DNA of 64,000 bases. Source: an uncultured Clostridia bacterium. GTDB lineage: Bacteria; Bacillota; Clostridia; Oscillospirales; Ruminococcaceae. The notes under the pieces were generated by a model. That model was not told the origin of the DNA, did not search any database, and worked only from the letters and a program-made list of their open reading frames with translations. The stretch is from positions 1 through 64,000 of the forward strand of contig CAMVDP010000006.1 in the NCBI GenBank assembly GCA_947166275.1, read 5' to 3'. Positions 7,032 to 16,814 of the stretch are shown piece after piece (position 1 is the stretch's first letter; every line of letters begins with the position of its first letter). The translations under genes and the position numbers were made by a program.

Positions 7032-9887
7032 GTGTTTACATTGCTTTTCAGAAAAATGCGCAAGACGTACCGCATGGTACTCTGCATTTTCATCGGATTT
7101 CTCATGGCAGCGGGCATGATGAGCACCGTGCCGATATATATGGATGCGTCGCTGCAGCGTACCCTCCTGAAAGATATGGAGGCGTACCAGAAGCGTACAG
7201 GCGAATTCCCCGGCATTTACTCCGTGCGCCGCGAGTTCGCACAGAGCCTTCCCGCCAAAGAGCGCGTAGCTGCTGTTGACACCCTGTCCGCAGATGTGAA
7301 GAGCCGCGTGGATTACCTGCCGGTGCCCGTTGCCTCGTCAAAAACGATAGTCTCTGACAATCTGCGTTTTATCGAGGTCGGCGGAGTGCGCGGGACAGTC
7401 AATCAGCGCGTAAAGTTCACCGGCATGACCGGTATAGCCGAACATGTCACGATCACAGCCGGACGTATGTTCACTGACGGCGGCATCGGCGCAGACGGCA
7501 CAGTCGAGGTTATAGCCACCGAGAACGCCATGAAGGAGCTCGGTATCACCCGTGACGGAGTATACACCATCACCGGCAGCGATACCGGCAGCGGCGCGGT
7601 CACCGTAACTGTGGTAGGTACCTTCGTACCCTCGGACGAGAACGATGTGTACTGGTCGGAGGGGCTTTCCGCTTACACGGGCACGCTTATCACAGACCAT
7701 GACGCCATGTGCGGCACGCTGACCAACAGCGGTATCGTGCTTCCCACCGCTGTCGATATACGTTACGTGCTTGACTACAGAAAGATGGACATGAACGATA
7801 TCGGCTTCACGGTAACGGCTATCGGCGAGGACAACGACTACTACCCCGGGATAGGCTGCAAGTTCTCTATGGATGTACAGAGCATCTGGCGCGGATACGC
7901 AAAGGAAGCGGAAAAACTCACACGCATACTGTGGGTGCTTCAGATACCTACCATGGTGATGCTCGCGTTTTACCTGTTCATGGTCTCGAAGCTCAGCGTT
8001 GAACAGGAGAAAAACGAGATCGCCGTGTTCAGGAGCCGCGGCGCAAGCTCGGCGCAGATATTCGGTATGTACGCGCTCGAAACAGGTCTGCTCGGGCTTG
8101 CGGCACTTATCCTCGCCCCGTTCATAGGACTTGCCATGTGCCGCTTTCTCGGAGTTTCGGACGGCTTCCTCGAATTCGTGAACCGCACCGGCATCTCCGC
8201 GAAGATAACACCCGGAGCTGTGCTGTACTCGCTTGCGGCTGTGGCATTGTTCTTCTGCGCGACGATGATACCGATCATCCCTGCGTCACGGCTCTCCGTG
8301 GTGGAATACAAACAAAGCAGGACAAAGGTAGTGAAAATGGCGCTGTGGGAGAAGCTCGGCGTGGATATCATACTCACTGCCGCGGCTGTCGCATTCTACA
8401 TGATATACACCGGGAACGAGCAGTCTCCTGAAACCTCCACCGGCGACATCGACCCTATGTTCTTCATCTTCGCGGCATGCCTTATATTCGGTCTGGGACT
8501 GCTGTTCATAAGGCTCTATCCGTACCTTCTCGAACTCATATACCGCACGCTTAAACCGCTCTGGCCGCCGGCGCAGTATATGGCGATAACCACGGTATGC
8601 CGCTCACAGGGCGGACGCGAGAGATTTCTGATGCTGTTCCTTGTGGTGACGTTCTCGCTCGGTATCTTCTCCGCCAATACCGCTCGTACGATAAACGACC
8701 GGAAGTCCGACAGGATATCCTACTCCGCCGGAGCCGACATCGTGATAAAGGAGTACTGGCAGGAAGCCACAGCAGCCGACGGCAGTGCTGTCTCCGGCTA
8801 TGTCGAGCGTGGCTTCGAGCGCTTCGAGACGCTTGAAGGCGTGGAAATCGCCACAAAGGTCATGGTGAACAAGAAAGCAAAGGTCACCACCGCGGGCGTA
8901 AACGAAGACAACGTGACCGTCATGGCGGTGGAACCCTACAAGTTCGCGAATACCGCATGGTTCAGGAACGACCTTCTGCCGGTACACTGGTGGAATTACG
9001 TGAAAGCGCTTCAGGATCTCCCGTCGGGAACGATAATCTCCCGTGCGCTTGCGGATAAGCATGACATACGCCCCGGCGACACTATCGAGATACGCTGGTC
9101 GGGCAACGACAAAATAAGTGCGCCTGTACTTGCTGTCGCAGACTACTGGCCCGGCATAAACCCGAACGTCTCCGCAGCTCCCTCAAAAGGAAAAGCAAAA
9201 GCTAAAGCCGCCGAGACATCAGATGAAGAGGAGCAGGAAGAAACTATCACCTCGTACGCGGTGAACTGCTTCTGCATCATGAACTACTATTACGTCAACA
9301 CAGTTACCGACCTCGAACCTTACGAGGTGTGGATAAAGCTAAAGGACGGAGCCTCGAGCGAAGCGCTTTATAACGACATCAAGGCAAAGCGCCTGCCGAT
9401 CGAGAGCATCACCGATACGTCCCAGCTGCTCATAGCAGAGAAGAACAAGCCGCAGCTGCAGGGCATGAACGGCTCGCTCACCTTAAGCTTCGTGGTCATA
9501 ATGACGATGACTGTCATTGGATTTCTGATATACTGGATACTGTCGATAAAGAGCCGGACGCTCCAGTTCGGCATACTGCGCGCCATGGGTATGACGTTCC
9601 GCGAAATGGTGGGCATGATAGGCTGTGAACAGCTTCTCGTGTCGGGCGTATCACTCGCGGTCTCGTTCATCATCGGAGGTATAGCGAGCGACCTGTTCGT
9701 TCCGCTGTTCCGCTCGATGTACAGTCCCGCGGATCGCGTACCGCCGTTCATTGTCGCAGCATCGCAGAGCGACTACGTCAAACTCTACATTCTCATCGTG
9801 GTGATGCTCGGCGGCGGCTTCGCAGTGCTCGGCGCGCTGATAAAAAAACTCAATATCAACAAAGCTCTCAAGCTCGGAGAAGACTGA
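7032..9887 (+). CDS. Large FtsX-family ABC permease with two FtsX repeats
   Basis: 951 residues starting at GTG (GGAG nine bases upstream). An N-terminal helix (VLCIFIGFLMAAGMM) is followed by a large extracytoplasmic region to about 285. A three- to four-helix FtsX block follows (about 290-430, with the coupling segment EIAVFRSRGASSAQIFGMYALE). After more helices and a second extracytoplasmic domain (about 560-790), there is a second FtsX block at 810-945 (GILRAMGMTFREMVGMIGCEQLLVSG). This double architecture belongs to the lipoprotein- and peptide-exporting or mechanotransmitting ABC3 family. Residues 715-735 are a charged Lys/Glu-rich insert. No ATPase is encoded here; the ATP-binding domain two genes downstream may serve it. 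Confidence 0.85.
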   Translation: MFTLLFRKMRKTYRMVLCIFIGFLMAAGMMSTVPIYMDASLQRTLLKDMEAYQKRTGEFPGIYSVRREFAQSLPAKERVAAVDTLSADVKSRVDYLPVPVASSKTIVSDNLRFIEVGGVRGTVNQRVKFTGMTGIAEHVTITAGRMFTDGGIGADGTVEVIATENAMKELGITRDGVYTITGSDTGSGAVTVTVVGTFVPSDENDVYWSEGLSAYTGTLITDHDAMCGTLTNSGIVLPTAVDIRYVLDYRKMDMNDIGFTVTAIGEDNDYYPGIGCKFSMDVQSIWRGYAKEAEKLTRILWVLQIPTMVMLAFYLFMVSKLSVEQEKNEIAVFRSRGASSAQIFGMYALETGLLGLAALILAPFIGLAMCRFLGVSDGFLEFVNRTGISAKITPGAVLYSLAAVALFFCATMIPIIPASRLSVVEYKQSRTKVVKMALWEKLGVDIILTAAAVAFYMIYTGNEQSPETSTGDIDPMFFIFAACLIFGLGLLFIRLYPYLLELIYRTLKPLWPPAQYMAITTVCRSQGGRERFLMLFLVVTFSLGIFSANTARTINDRKSDRISYSAGADIVIKEYWQEATAADGSAVSGYVERGFERFETLEGVEIATKVMVNKKAKVTTAGVNEDNVTVMAVEPYKFANTAWFRNDLLPVHWWNYVKALQDLPSGTIISRALADKHDIRPGDTIEIRWSGNDKISAPVLAVADYWPGINPNVSAAPSKGKAKAKAAETSDEEEQEETITSYAVNCFCIMNYYYVNTVTDLEPYEVWIKLKDGASSEALYNDIKAKRLPIESITDTSQLLIAEKNKPQLQGMNGSLTLSFVVIMTMTVIGFLIYWILSIKSRTLQFGILRAMGMTFREMVGMIGCEQLLVSGVSLAVSFIIGGIASDLFVPLFRSMYSPADRVPPFIVAASQSDYVKLYILIVVMLGGGFAVLGALIKKLNINKALKLGED

Positions 9888-9908
9888 TAATACAGGAGGA
9901 ACACAAAA

Positions 9909-11030
9909 ATGGGACTTCGATTTCACAAAAGCATCAACATCTGCAAGGGCGTCAAGCTCAACCTGAGCAAGTCGGGCGTGGGCGTGAGTCTCGGTACGAA
10001 CGGTGCTCGCTACTCGCTGAACACGAGCGGACGCAGGACCGCTACCTTCGGAATACCCGGTACAGGTCTGTCATACGTGAAGACGTTCAGCGGCGGCGGC
10101 AAGAAGAAAAAAGGCACCTCGGAAGCAAAGGCAAAGCGCGAGGAGATAAAGAAGGAGAAGGAGCTGCTGGCATCCCAGAAGGCGGAGCAAAAGGATGACG
10201 AGCTCCGTGAAAACACACTGCGTGCAGAAGAAGCCGCAAACTATGTCGATGTCATCAAGTCAGTACATAAGGAGTGCGAGAGCGACGTTGACTGGAACGA
10301 GGTACTGAACTCTCCACCGCCCTTCGTAAAGGGTCAGCCCGGACCGCGCGAAAAGCAAGCGCAGAAAGCTCTCGATGATCACAAGCCCGGTCTTGCGGGC
10401 AAGCTTTTCGGTGACGGCAAGGCAAAGGAAAAACTCAACGCCGCGCTTGAGGACGCGAAAAAGCAGGACGCGCAGGAGTTTGCGGACTGGCAGGCAAGCT
10501 ACAAGTTCGCCCAGCGCATAATCGACGGAGATATCGACGCTTACCTTGAGGCAATAGAGGAAGCCGATCCGTTCGAAGACCTCGTGGAATACGGCAGCGG
10601 CTTTGAATTCGGCACCGATGACCCGTCGGTCATGGAGATCGAGTTTACCGTCAAGTCGGACGAGGTAGTTCCGAAGACCACTGTTACTGTGCTCAAATCG
10701 GGAAAGCTCTCGGAAAAAGAGCTCACAAAGACCGCATACTATGACCTGACCCAGGACTACGTGTGCAGCTGCGCGGTACGCCTTGCGCGTGAGATATTCG
10801 CAGTGCTGCCGGTGGGCGGAGTGATCGTTCATGCCGTTGACAACATACTCGACACTGCTACCGGCAATGATACCGAAGCCACGATCCTATCGGTGCTGTT
10901 CGAACGTGAGAAATTTGAGCAGGCAAACTTCGACCGCATCGACCCTTCAGACTTCGTGAATTCGTTTACCTGTAACATGAAATTCACCAAAACAGCAGGC
11001 TTCAAGCCCGTGAAAAGACTGGGAGAATAA
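9909..11030 (+). CDS. DUF4236-domain protein with long C-terminal extension
   Basis: 373 residues, ATG preceded by AGGAGG. The N-terminal 60 residues match DUF4236: MGLRFHKSINICKGVKLNLSK, then GVSLGTNGARYSLNTSGRRT and FGIPGTGLSY. Residues about 65-110 are a Lys/Glu-rich coiled coil. The remaining 250 residues are soluble, mixed alpha/beta (including DPSVMEIEFTVKSDEVVPKTTVTVL) and not recognised. No signal peptide or membrane segment, so it is predicted cytosolic. It lies between the permease and the ATPase-permease of the export operon, 21 bases after the former and 59 before the latter. A role in that system is an inference from position only. Confidence 0.75.
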   Translation: MGLRFHKSINICKGVKLNLSKSGVGVSLGTNGARYSLNTSGRRTATFGIPGTGLSYVKTFSGGGKKKKGTSEAKAKREEIKKEKELLASQKAEQKDDELRENTLRAEEAANYVDVIKSVHKECESDVDWNEVLNSPPPFVKGQPGPREKQAQKALDDHKPGLAGKLFGDGKAKEKLNAALEDAKKQDAQEFADWQASYKFAQRIIDGDIDAYLEAIEEADPFEDLVEYGSGFEFGTDDPSVMEIEFTVKSDEVVPKTTVTVLKSGKLSEKELTKTAYYDLTQDYVCSCAVRLAREIFAVLPVGGVIVHAVDNILDTATGNDTEATILSVLFEREKFEQANFDRIDPSDFVNSFTCNMKFTKTAGFKPVKRLGE

Positions 11031-11089
11031 GCGCCGTATACAGAGACACAACGGCCGGCATATGTCAGACAGATGAAAGGAAATAAGCT

Positions 11090-14000
11090 ATGTTAAGCCT
11101 CAAAAACACCAGAAAAAACTACAAGATGGGCGACACGGTGGTGGAAGCTCTGCGCGGAGTGAGTGTGGACTTCCGCTCCAATGAGTTCGTCGCGGTGCTC
11201 GGTCAGTCGGGCTGCGGCAAGACCACCCTTCTCAACATCATCGGCGGACTTGACCGCTACACCGACGGCGACCTTATCATAAACGGCGTGTCAACGAAAA
11301 AGTACCGTGACCGCGACTGGGATTCCTACCGCAACCACAGGATAGGCTTCGTGTTCCAGAGCTACAACCTGATACCGCACCAGAACGTGCTGGCGAACGT
11401 TGAGCTCGCTCTCACCCTCACGGGCGTATCAAAGGCGGAACGCCGCCGCAGAGCTGTCGAAGTGCTCGAAAAGGTCGGTCTGAAGGACCAGATGAAAAAG
11501 CGCCCCAACCAGATGTCCGGCGGACAGATGCAGCGTGTAGCTATCGCCCGCGCACTTATAAACGACCCCGACATTCTGCTCGCAGATGAACCTACGGGAG
11601 CTCTCGACAGCGAGACAAGCATACAGATCATGGAGATACTCAAGGAGATAGCAAAGGATAAGCTCATCATCATGGTCACACATAACCCCGAGCTCGCCGA
11701 AGAGTACTCCAACCGCATAATACGCCTCGTAGACGGTAAGATCACCGGTGACAGCAATCCCTACACTGAAGAGCAGGAGCTCAAAGACCGCCCCGAAAAG
11801 GTGAAAAAGACCTCCATGTCGTTCCCTACGGCCCTTGGGCTCAGCCTGAACAACCTGATGACGAAAAAAGGCAGAACTATCCTCACATCGTTCGCGGGAA
11901 GCATAGGTATAATCGGCATTGCGCTTATTCTGTCGCTCTCGAACGGCGTACAGAACTACATCGACGACATACAGCATGATACTCTCGCATCATACCCGCT
12001 CACCATAGATGAAAGTACCACCGATATTTCATCGTTCTTCAACGTCTCAAGCGATATGGCTGCGGAAAAGATAAATGAAGACCGCCCGCTCGACAGGATA
12101 TACACCTCCGACCGCATGGGGACTATCTTCGAGTCAATGTATGACCAGACCAACACCAATGACCTGAAGGCGTTCAAGAAGTTCCTGGACGAAAACGAAG
12201 ATATAAAGCAGTACGTAACCAACATCGACTACTCGTACGGTATCGACCTCATGGTGTTCCGCGAGCTTGACGATGGCGTGATAAAGCAGGTCAACCCCAA
12301 TACTGTGCTCGACGATGTCGGCTTCGGCTCACTCTCGGGAATGTTCGCTCTGCGCTCACAGGTATCATCGTCAGCATCGAATGTCAACGTGTTCACCGAG
12401 CTTACCGATAATGACAACATGTTCGATACCACCTATGACCTCGTAGCGGGTCAGAAGCCGCAGAAATACGACGAAGCCGTGCTGATAATCGACAAGTTCA
12501 ACGATATCACAGACTTCACGCTTTACGCGCTCGGTATGCGTGACACAGACGAGATGCGCACCACCATCCGTGACATGATGCAGAAAAAGGACAAGGACGA
12601 GATAAAGAAGCTGGACAAGAGCAGCGATTACGCGTACGACGACTTCATCGGCATGACGTTCTCGGTGATCCCGAACTCCGAGCTGTACAAGAAAAAGGAC
12701 GGCAAGTGGGAGGATATGACCGGCGATGCCGACTTCATGGAGAAAGCGTATAAAAACGGCGTACAGCTCAAAATAGTCGGTATCGTCCGCGAAAAGGAGC
12801 TCTCCACCAAAGTAAGCGGTACCATAGGCTACAAGCGTGAACTCACGCAGTACATCTCCGGCAGGATAAATTCAGGCGAGATCGTGAAGGAGCAGCAGCA
12901 AAACGAAGAATACGATGTGTTCACCGGGCTGCCCTTCGAGGACTCCGATGCGGGCAGAAAAGCGGTCGATGACGCGAAAGCGGAAGCCGAACGCAAAAAG
13001 CAGGAGCTTCTGGATCTTAAGCAAAAGATGCAGGATGCTGCCGACGCCATGAAGGCAAAACAGGAAGAGCTCGCCGCGCAGCAGGCGCAGTCAGGCGGTA
13101 TGCCGGATATGCAGACGATAATATCCATGCTCCCGCCCGAACAGCAGGCAGCTCTCGAAGGCATGGACCCGCAGCAGATGCAGGAATACATCACATCGAT
13201 AATGCCGTCACTCGGGATCGGCAGCAACAGCGGTGAGACCGGAACAACCGCGATGCCTGATATGACTGCGATCATCTCCATGCTCCCGCCCGAGCAGCAG
13301 GCAGCTCTCGAAGGCATGGATCCCGCGCAGCTTGAAAGCCTTATCGGCTCCCTCGGCGGCGATGAAAGCAAGGAGACCGATACTGCCGTTTCCGAAGCAG
13401 CGGATTCCTTCGACCTGTCCGGTATGGACCTTTCCGGCATAGATATGTCCAATATCACCGATGAACAGATGTCATACTTTATGTCACTGTCCGATGAACA
13501 GCGCGAGGAGCTCATGAAGACCTTCGGTGCGGGCGCAAAAAGCGATGTGGTATCTGCTTCGTCGAAATTCGGCAACCTGAAAAAGCTGGGTGTCATAAGC
13601 ATGGACACTCCCTCATCGATAGCTATATATCCCAAAGACTTCGAGGCGAAGGAGCATGTAGTCGATATCATAACCGAATACAACAGCGTCCGCGGCGAGA
13701 AAGACAAGATAACCTATACCGACCTCGTAGGCATGCTTATGTCCTCGGTAACGGATATCATCAACGCGATAAGCTACATCCTGATAGCTTTCGTGGCGAT
13801 ATCACTGATAGTATCATCGATAATGATAGGCATAATCACATATATCTCCGTGCTTGAGCGTACAAAGGAGATAGGCATACTGCGCTCTATCGGCGCGTCG
13901 AAGAAGGACGTTTCCCGCGTGTTCAACGCCGAGACCGTCATCATCGGGCTCATCTCCGGAGCCATCGGCATCGGAGTGACGCTGCTGCTGCTGATACCGA

Positions 14001-14170
14001 TAAACCTTATAATCGAGAACATGACCAACATCTCTGGACTCGCGGCGCTGCCGCCGCTGGCAGGGCTGATACTCGTAGCGATAAGCGTGTTCCTCACGCT
14101 GATAGCGGGACTTCTGCCCTCGCGTGTTGCCGCTAAAAAAGACCCCGTAGTCGCGCTGCGCACCGAATAA
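11090..14170 (+). CDS. MacB-like ABC transporter, ATPase-permease fusion with very large extracytoplasmic domain
   Basis: 1026 residues. Residues 1-225 form an ABC ATPase: Walker [11 protein letters not shown]-loop FVFQSYN, signature [15 protein letters not shown], Walker [13 protein letters not shown], and H-loop [10 protein letters not shown] first membrane helix lies near 263-285 ([17 protein letters not shown]). The FtsX block of three helices occupies about 885-1020, with [19 protein letters not shown]. The intervening 600 residues are extracytoplasmic, much longer than in E. coli MacB, and contain a coiled coil (about 625-665) and a duplicated [14 protein letters not shown] segment. Together with the adaptor and permease upstream it should form an export or envelope-stress machine. 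RBS AAAGGA precedes the ATG. Confidence 0.88.
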   Translation: MLSLKNTRKNYKMGDTVVEALRGVSVDFRSNEFVAVLGQSGCGKTTLLNIIGGLDRYTDGDLIINGVSTKKYRDRDWDSYRNHRIGFVFQSYNLIPHQNVLANVELALTLTGVSKAERRRRAVEVLEKVGLKDQMKKRPNQMSGGQMQRVAIARALINDPDILLADEPTGALDSETSIQIMEILKEIAKDKLIIMVTHNPELAEEYSNRIIRLVDGKITGDSNPYTEEQELKDRPEKVKKTSMSFPTALGLSLNNLMTKKGRTILTSFAGSIGIIGIALILSLSNGVQNYIDDIQHDTLASYPLTIDESTTDISSFFNVSSDMAAEKINEDRPLDRIYTSDRMGTIFESMYDQTNTNDLKAFKKFLDENEDIKQYVTNIDYSYGIDLMVFRELDDGVIKQVNPNTVLDDVGFGSLSGMFALRSQVSSSASNVNVFTELTDNDNMFDTTYDLVAGQKPQKYDEAVLIIDKFNDITDFTLYALGMRDTDEMRTTIRDMMQKKDKDEIKKLDKSSDYAYDDFIGMTFSVIPNSELYKKKDGKWEDMTGDADFMEKAYKNGVQLKIVGIVREKELSTKVSGTIGYKRELTQYISGRINSGEIVKEQQQNEEYDVFTGLPFEDSDAGRKAVDDAKAEAERKKQELLDLKQKMQDAADAMKAKQEELAAQQAQSGGMPDMQTIISMLPPEQQAALEGMDPQQMQEYITSIMPSLGIGSNSGETGTTAMPDMTAIISMLPPEQQAALEGMDPAQLESLIGSLGGDESKETDTAVSEAADSFDLSGMDLSGIDMSNITDEQMSYFMSLSDEQREELMKTFGAGAKSDVVSASSKFGNLKKLGVISMDTPSSIAIYPKDFEAKEHVVDIITEYNSVRGEKDKITYTDLVGMLMSSVTDIINAISYILIAFVAISLIVSSIMIGIITYISVLERTKEIGILRSIGASKKDVSRVFNAETVIIGLISGAIGIGVTLLLLIPINLIIENMTNISGLAALPPLAGLILVAISVFLTLIAGLLPSRVAAKKDPVVALRTE
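13100..13326. repeat. Internal duplication (153-bp period) in the ABC fusion gene
   Basis: Bases 13100-13173 and 13253-13326 are near-identical and encode [24 protein letters not shown] twice. A third, protein-level decayed form ([16 protein letters not shown]) follows downstream near 13484-13530. Confidence 0.85.
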
Positions 14171-14183
14171 GCGCGACTGTACG

Positions 14184-14225
14184 AAGCTCCCCCTTTTCCG
14201 AAACGGGAAAGGGGGAGCTTTGTTT
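14184..14225 (+). terminator. Intrinsic terminator of the export operon
   Basis: Perfect 16-bp stem (AAGCTCCCCCTTTTCC with its complement, four- to five-base loop) followed by TTTGTTT, 13 bases after the stop codon. Confidence 0.9.
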
Positions 14226-14256
14226 ATTGACTTTGCCCGTGCGGCCGCGTTTCCGG

Positions 14257-14285
14257 TTGACAAAAGCATATGCAGATGCTATAAT
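14257..14285 (+). promoter_or_regulatory. Consensus sigma-A promoter of the YhhN-like gene
   Basis: TTGACA (14257-14262), exactly 17 bp, TATAAT (14280-14285): full consensus, 26 bases before the ATG. Confidence 0.9.
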
Positions 14286-14311
14286 TAATTAAACTGTTTT
14301 GGGAGAATACA

Positions 14312-15025
14312 ATGAGCAAAGCAAACAAAAAATTCTTTATCATCACACTTATAGTGATACTGCCGTTCATACTGCTTCTGGGGCTTTCGGGGAAAGTCGG
14401 CGTACCGTCACTTTTCCTGTACGTCAAGTCACTGCTGAGCACCGGCTTCGTCATCTTCGGGATATACGTCATACATCGCAGCGGCAGTTCCGACAGGCTC
14501 TCATTTTTCTGCATGACGGGACTTGTGTTCGGCGCACTCGGTGACATTTTCATCGAGCTCGGCGGCAAACTTGAAAACGTCAGTATACTTGCGGGGCTGC
14601 TGCTGTTCCTCACGCAGCATATCTCGTGGTGTACGGGTATGCTGATGACCGCGAAGGACTCTCCGCACAGGAAGCGCCTGATTATTACTATGCCGGCATC
14701 GGCAGCGGGAGTGGTGCTGTTCATCATTGCGCTCGTCAGCATCATAAACGCGACTCTCGGTGATATGATGATACCGGTGTTCATCTACGGGATCATACTG
14801 ACATGGGCGATAACGATACCGTTCACACTCCGGGAAAAGAAAGACATACGCTTTCTGATGCTCGGTATTGCGGCGATACTGTTCTTCATATCGGACGCCC
14901 TGCTTGTCAAGGGAATTTTCGGTGGCGGCATGAGCCCGATCATGGGTTTGTTCAATCTGCTCTCCTACTATTACGCGCAGTTTCTTATAGCCCTCAGTAT
15001 GGGGGTATGCTGCGGAAAGGACTGA
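14312..15025 (+). CDS. YhhN/TMEM86-like multi-pass membrane protein
   Basis: 237 residues, ATG at 14312 with GGGAG upstream. Nearly the whole protein is hydrophobic, about eight helices. The YhhN-family signposts are present: an acidic pair in FGALGDIFIEL, the ISDALL motif near residue 195, and a late YYYAQFLIALSMG helix. Family members include lysoplasmalogenase (ether-lipid vinyl-ether hydrolase), plausible for Clostridia that make plasmalogens, but the activity is not assured from sequence. The next gene starts two bases after its stop, so the two are cotranscribed. Confidence 0.7.
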   Translation: MSKANKKFFIITLIVILPFILLLGLSGKVGVPSLFLYVKSLLSTGFVIFGIYVIHRSGSSDRLSFFCMTGLVFGALGDIFIELGGKLENVSILAGLLLFLTQHISWCTGMLMTAKDSPHRKRLIITMPASAAGVVLFIIALVSIINATLGDMMIPVFIYGIILTWAITIPFTLREKKDIRFLMLGIAAILFFISDALLVKGIFGGGMSPIMGLFNLLSYYYAQFLIALSMGVCCGKD

Positions 15026-15027
15026 AT

Positions 15028-15810
15028 ATGGCAGTAACACTTATACGCTATAACGATACATACAGCAGCCTTCCGGTACTCGGTATCGACGGGCTGACGG
15101 AGCTCTCCGCAAACGGCGGCGCAGTGACCGCGGCGGTCGCCGAAGGAGTGCCGCTTGCGGAAGCGATGCGTATCTTCGCTGACGGTGACATAAACGCACG
15201 ACTGATAGTCAGGGGCACCCCGCATATCGATGACAGCGGGTTGTCCGCCGCTATGCTGAACACTCCCGTCATGGACAGTCCCATACAGGTCGCGGCTGCA
15301 GCGTCGGCTCCCAAGCCAATGAAGGCAATGGGATTTTTCGGGAGCATGTTCACAGGCAAGGCAAAGAATTCTTCAGCTGCCACAGCTGAAAGATGCGCGC
15401 CGATACTTGACGACGAAGCGTGCTCCGCCGCAGATATGCCGGAGGAGCTTGAAGCCGCGGTGGGACAGCTCGATGAGGGCTTCACGGAGATGCTGCTCCG
15501 CAAGATAGACGAGAGCGGCATGTCGGACGCGCAGTGCTACAAGAAGGCCAACGTTGACCGCAAACTCTTCTCGAAAATACGCAGCGATATGAACTACCGC
15601 CCGCGGAAAACAACTGTTGTGGCGTTTGCCGTGGCGCTGGAGCTTGACATCGACGAAACGCGCGACATGCTCTCAAAGGCGGGCTTTTCGCTCACTCACA
15701 GCAACAGGTTTGACATAATCGTCGAGTATTTCATAAAGAACGGCATATATGACGTATTCAGGATAAACGAGGCGCTGTTTGCCTATGACCAGTCTCTTAT
15801 TGGAGCATGA
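15028..15810 (+). CDS. Protein with C-terminal stress-cassette helical domain (unknown N-terminus)
   Basis: 260 residues from the ATG at 15028 (AAAGG eight bases upstream). The N-terminal half (residues 1-75) is a small beta-rich fold; an Ala-rich linker follows. The C-terminal 100 residues (LLRKIDESGMSDAQCYKKANVDRKLFSKIRSD onward, ending AYDQSLIGA) are an all-helical module I recognise from Clostridia, appended to macro-domain, vWA and tellurite-resistance-type proteins, and resembling a helix-turn-helix. Its function is not established. A short, synonymously diverged copy of the gene's last 30 bases lies 98 bases downstream at 15879-15908. The next gene encodes a vWA protein, consistent with a stress cassette. 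Confidence 0.6.
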   Translation: MAVTLIRYNDTYSSLPVLGIDGLTELSANGGAVTAAVAEGVPLAEAMRIFADGDINARLIVRGTPHIDDSGLSAAMLNTPVMDSPIQVAAAASAPKPMKAMGFFGSMFTGKAKNSSAATAERCAPILDDEACSAADMPEELEAAVGQLDEGFTEMLLRKIDESGMSDAQCYKKANVDRKLFSKIRSDMNYRPRKTTVVAFAVALELDIDETRDMLSKAGFSLTHSNRFDIIVEYFIKNGIYDVFRINEALFAYDQSLIGA

Positions 15811-15878
15811 CTGACATCAGCGGGGCAGAATAGTTTGAGCCTGCTGATAAGTGACATACGGGTCCGGTGGCGCCGCGC

Positions 15879-15908
15879 GCCTATGACCAGTCGTTGATAG
15901 GAGCATGA
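15879..15908 (+). pseudogene. Remnant of the 3' end of a second copy of the upstream gene
   Basis: The 30 bases match 15781-15810 at about 26 positions and still encode AYDQSLIGA followed by TGA. The differences are synonymous. It looks like the tail of a deleted paralogue, possibly once fused to or followed by the vWA gene. Confidence 0.65.
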
Positions 15909-15917
15909 TCTTCAATT

Positions 15918-15934
15918 GTCGCTTTTAAAGCGAC
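15918..15934. promoter_or_regulatory. 17-bp palindrome upstream of the vWA leader
   Basis: GTCGCTTTTAAAGCGAC is a perfect inverted repeat around a central T. No T-tract follows, so an operator or a leader hairpin is more likely than a terminator. No clear promoter is visible in 15811-15935. Confidence 0.4.
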
Positions 15935-15935
15935 C

Positions 15936-16020
15936 AAATACCTCCGGGAATGTGGTATCATACAGATACAAGGTAAGCAAAACGGCTTACACATAACTGA
16001 CCACATTAACGGAGGTATTT
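15936..16020 (+). promoter_or_regulatory. Structured leader sequestering the Shine-Dalgarno of the vWA gene
   Basis: Bases 15936-15946 pair with 16010-16020 (11 bp), and after a 2x2 internal loop 15949-15956 pair with 16000-16007. The 3' arm contains GGAGGT (16011-16016), the ribosome site seven bases before the ATG at 16024. Two hairpins sit inside: GUAUC/GAUAC (15955-15969) and GUAAGC/GCUUAC (15973-15978 with 15985-15990). The result is a three-way junction with the SD fully paired, as expected for a translational riboswitch, thermosensor or protein-binding leader. Class not recognised. Confidence 0.65.
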
Positions 16021-16023
16021 ATT

Positions 16024-16680
16024 ATGAAAAAGACAAACAACGGTATCACAGAGCTCGTATTCATCCTCGACAAGAGCGGTTCCATGAGCGGACTCGAAGC
16101 AGACACTATCGGCGGCTTCAACTCAATGATAGCAAAGCAGAAAAAGGACAGCGGCAAGGTATTCGTCTCCACCGTCCTGTTCAGCGACAAAAGCACCGTT
16201 ATCCATGACCGCGCGGACATATCCGACATACCCGCGATGACTGATAACGACTATGTTCCCCAGGGCTGCACGGCGCTGCTTGACGCGATAGGCGACAGCG
16301 TAAAGCATATCCGCAACATCCACAAGTACGCGCGCCCCGAGGATGTGCCGGAACACACGATGTTCGTGATAACCACCGACGGCATGGAGAACGCAAGCCA
16401 CCGGTACGACTACGACAAGGTGAAAAAGATGATCGAGAAGCGCAAGGAGAAGGACGGCTGGGAGTTCCTGTTCGTAGGCGCGAACATAGACGCGGTATCC
16501 GTCGCAAACCGTGTAGGCATCAGCGCAGAGCGCACAGCTAACTACTGCGCCGACGCTATGGGTACGAGCAAGGTGTTCGAAGCTCTTTCTGCACCTATCA
16601 AGGCAATGCGCTGCGGCAAAAAGATAGACCGCTGCTGGGCGGAAGACCTTGAGGCCGACCTCGCGGAAAGAAAAGCATAA
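16024..16680 (+). CDS. von Willebrand factor A (vWA) domain protein, TerY-like
   Basis: 218 residues forming a single vWA domain. The metal-ion-dependent adhesion site is intact: DKSGSM (Asp16, Ser18, Ser20), the Thr in GCTALLDAIGD and the Asp in ITTDGMENAS. No signal peptide or membrane helix, so it is cytosolic, as in TerY-type proteins of tellurite/chemical-stress cassettes. These act as Mg-dependent protein-binding hubs. The start is fixed by GGAGGT at seven bases, which is buried in the leader structure. A terminator follows at once, so it is monocistronic or the end of the preceding unit. Confidence 0.88.
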   Translation: MKKTNNGITELVFILDKSGSMSGLEADTIGGFNSMIAKQKKDSGKVFVSTVLFSDKSTVIHDRADISDIPAMTDNDYVPQGCTALLDAIGDSVKHIRNIHKYARPEDVPEHTMFVITTDGMENASHRYDYDKVKKMIEKRKEKDGWEFLFVGANIDAVSVANRVGISAERTANYCADAMGTSKVFEALSAPIKAMRCGKKIDRCWAEDLEADLAERKA

Positions 16681-16688
16681 CAAGCCTG

Positions 16689-16720
16689 CATGGCACGCCT
16701 GAAACGTGCCATGTTTTTTT
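16689..16720 (+). terminator. Intrinsic terminator of the vWA gene
   Basis: 9-bp perfect stem CATGGCACG/CGTGCCATG followed by seven T residues. Confidence 0.92.
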
Positions 16721-16740
16721 GTTGCCATAGCGTTTTTATA

Positions 16741-16769
16741 TTGCAAAATCCCGCTGTTTATGATATAAT
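16741..16769 (+). promoter_or_regulatory. Sigma-A promoter of the hybrid-kinase module
   Basis: TTGCAA (16741-16746), 17-bp spacer, TATAAT (16764-16769); kinase ATG at 16815. Confidence 0.82.
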
Positions 16770-16814
16770 AAAATGTAATTTTATATCTATCTCTGTCGCA
16801 AAGGAAGTACAGAA

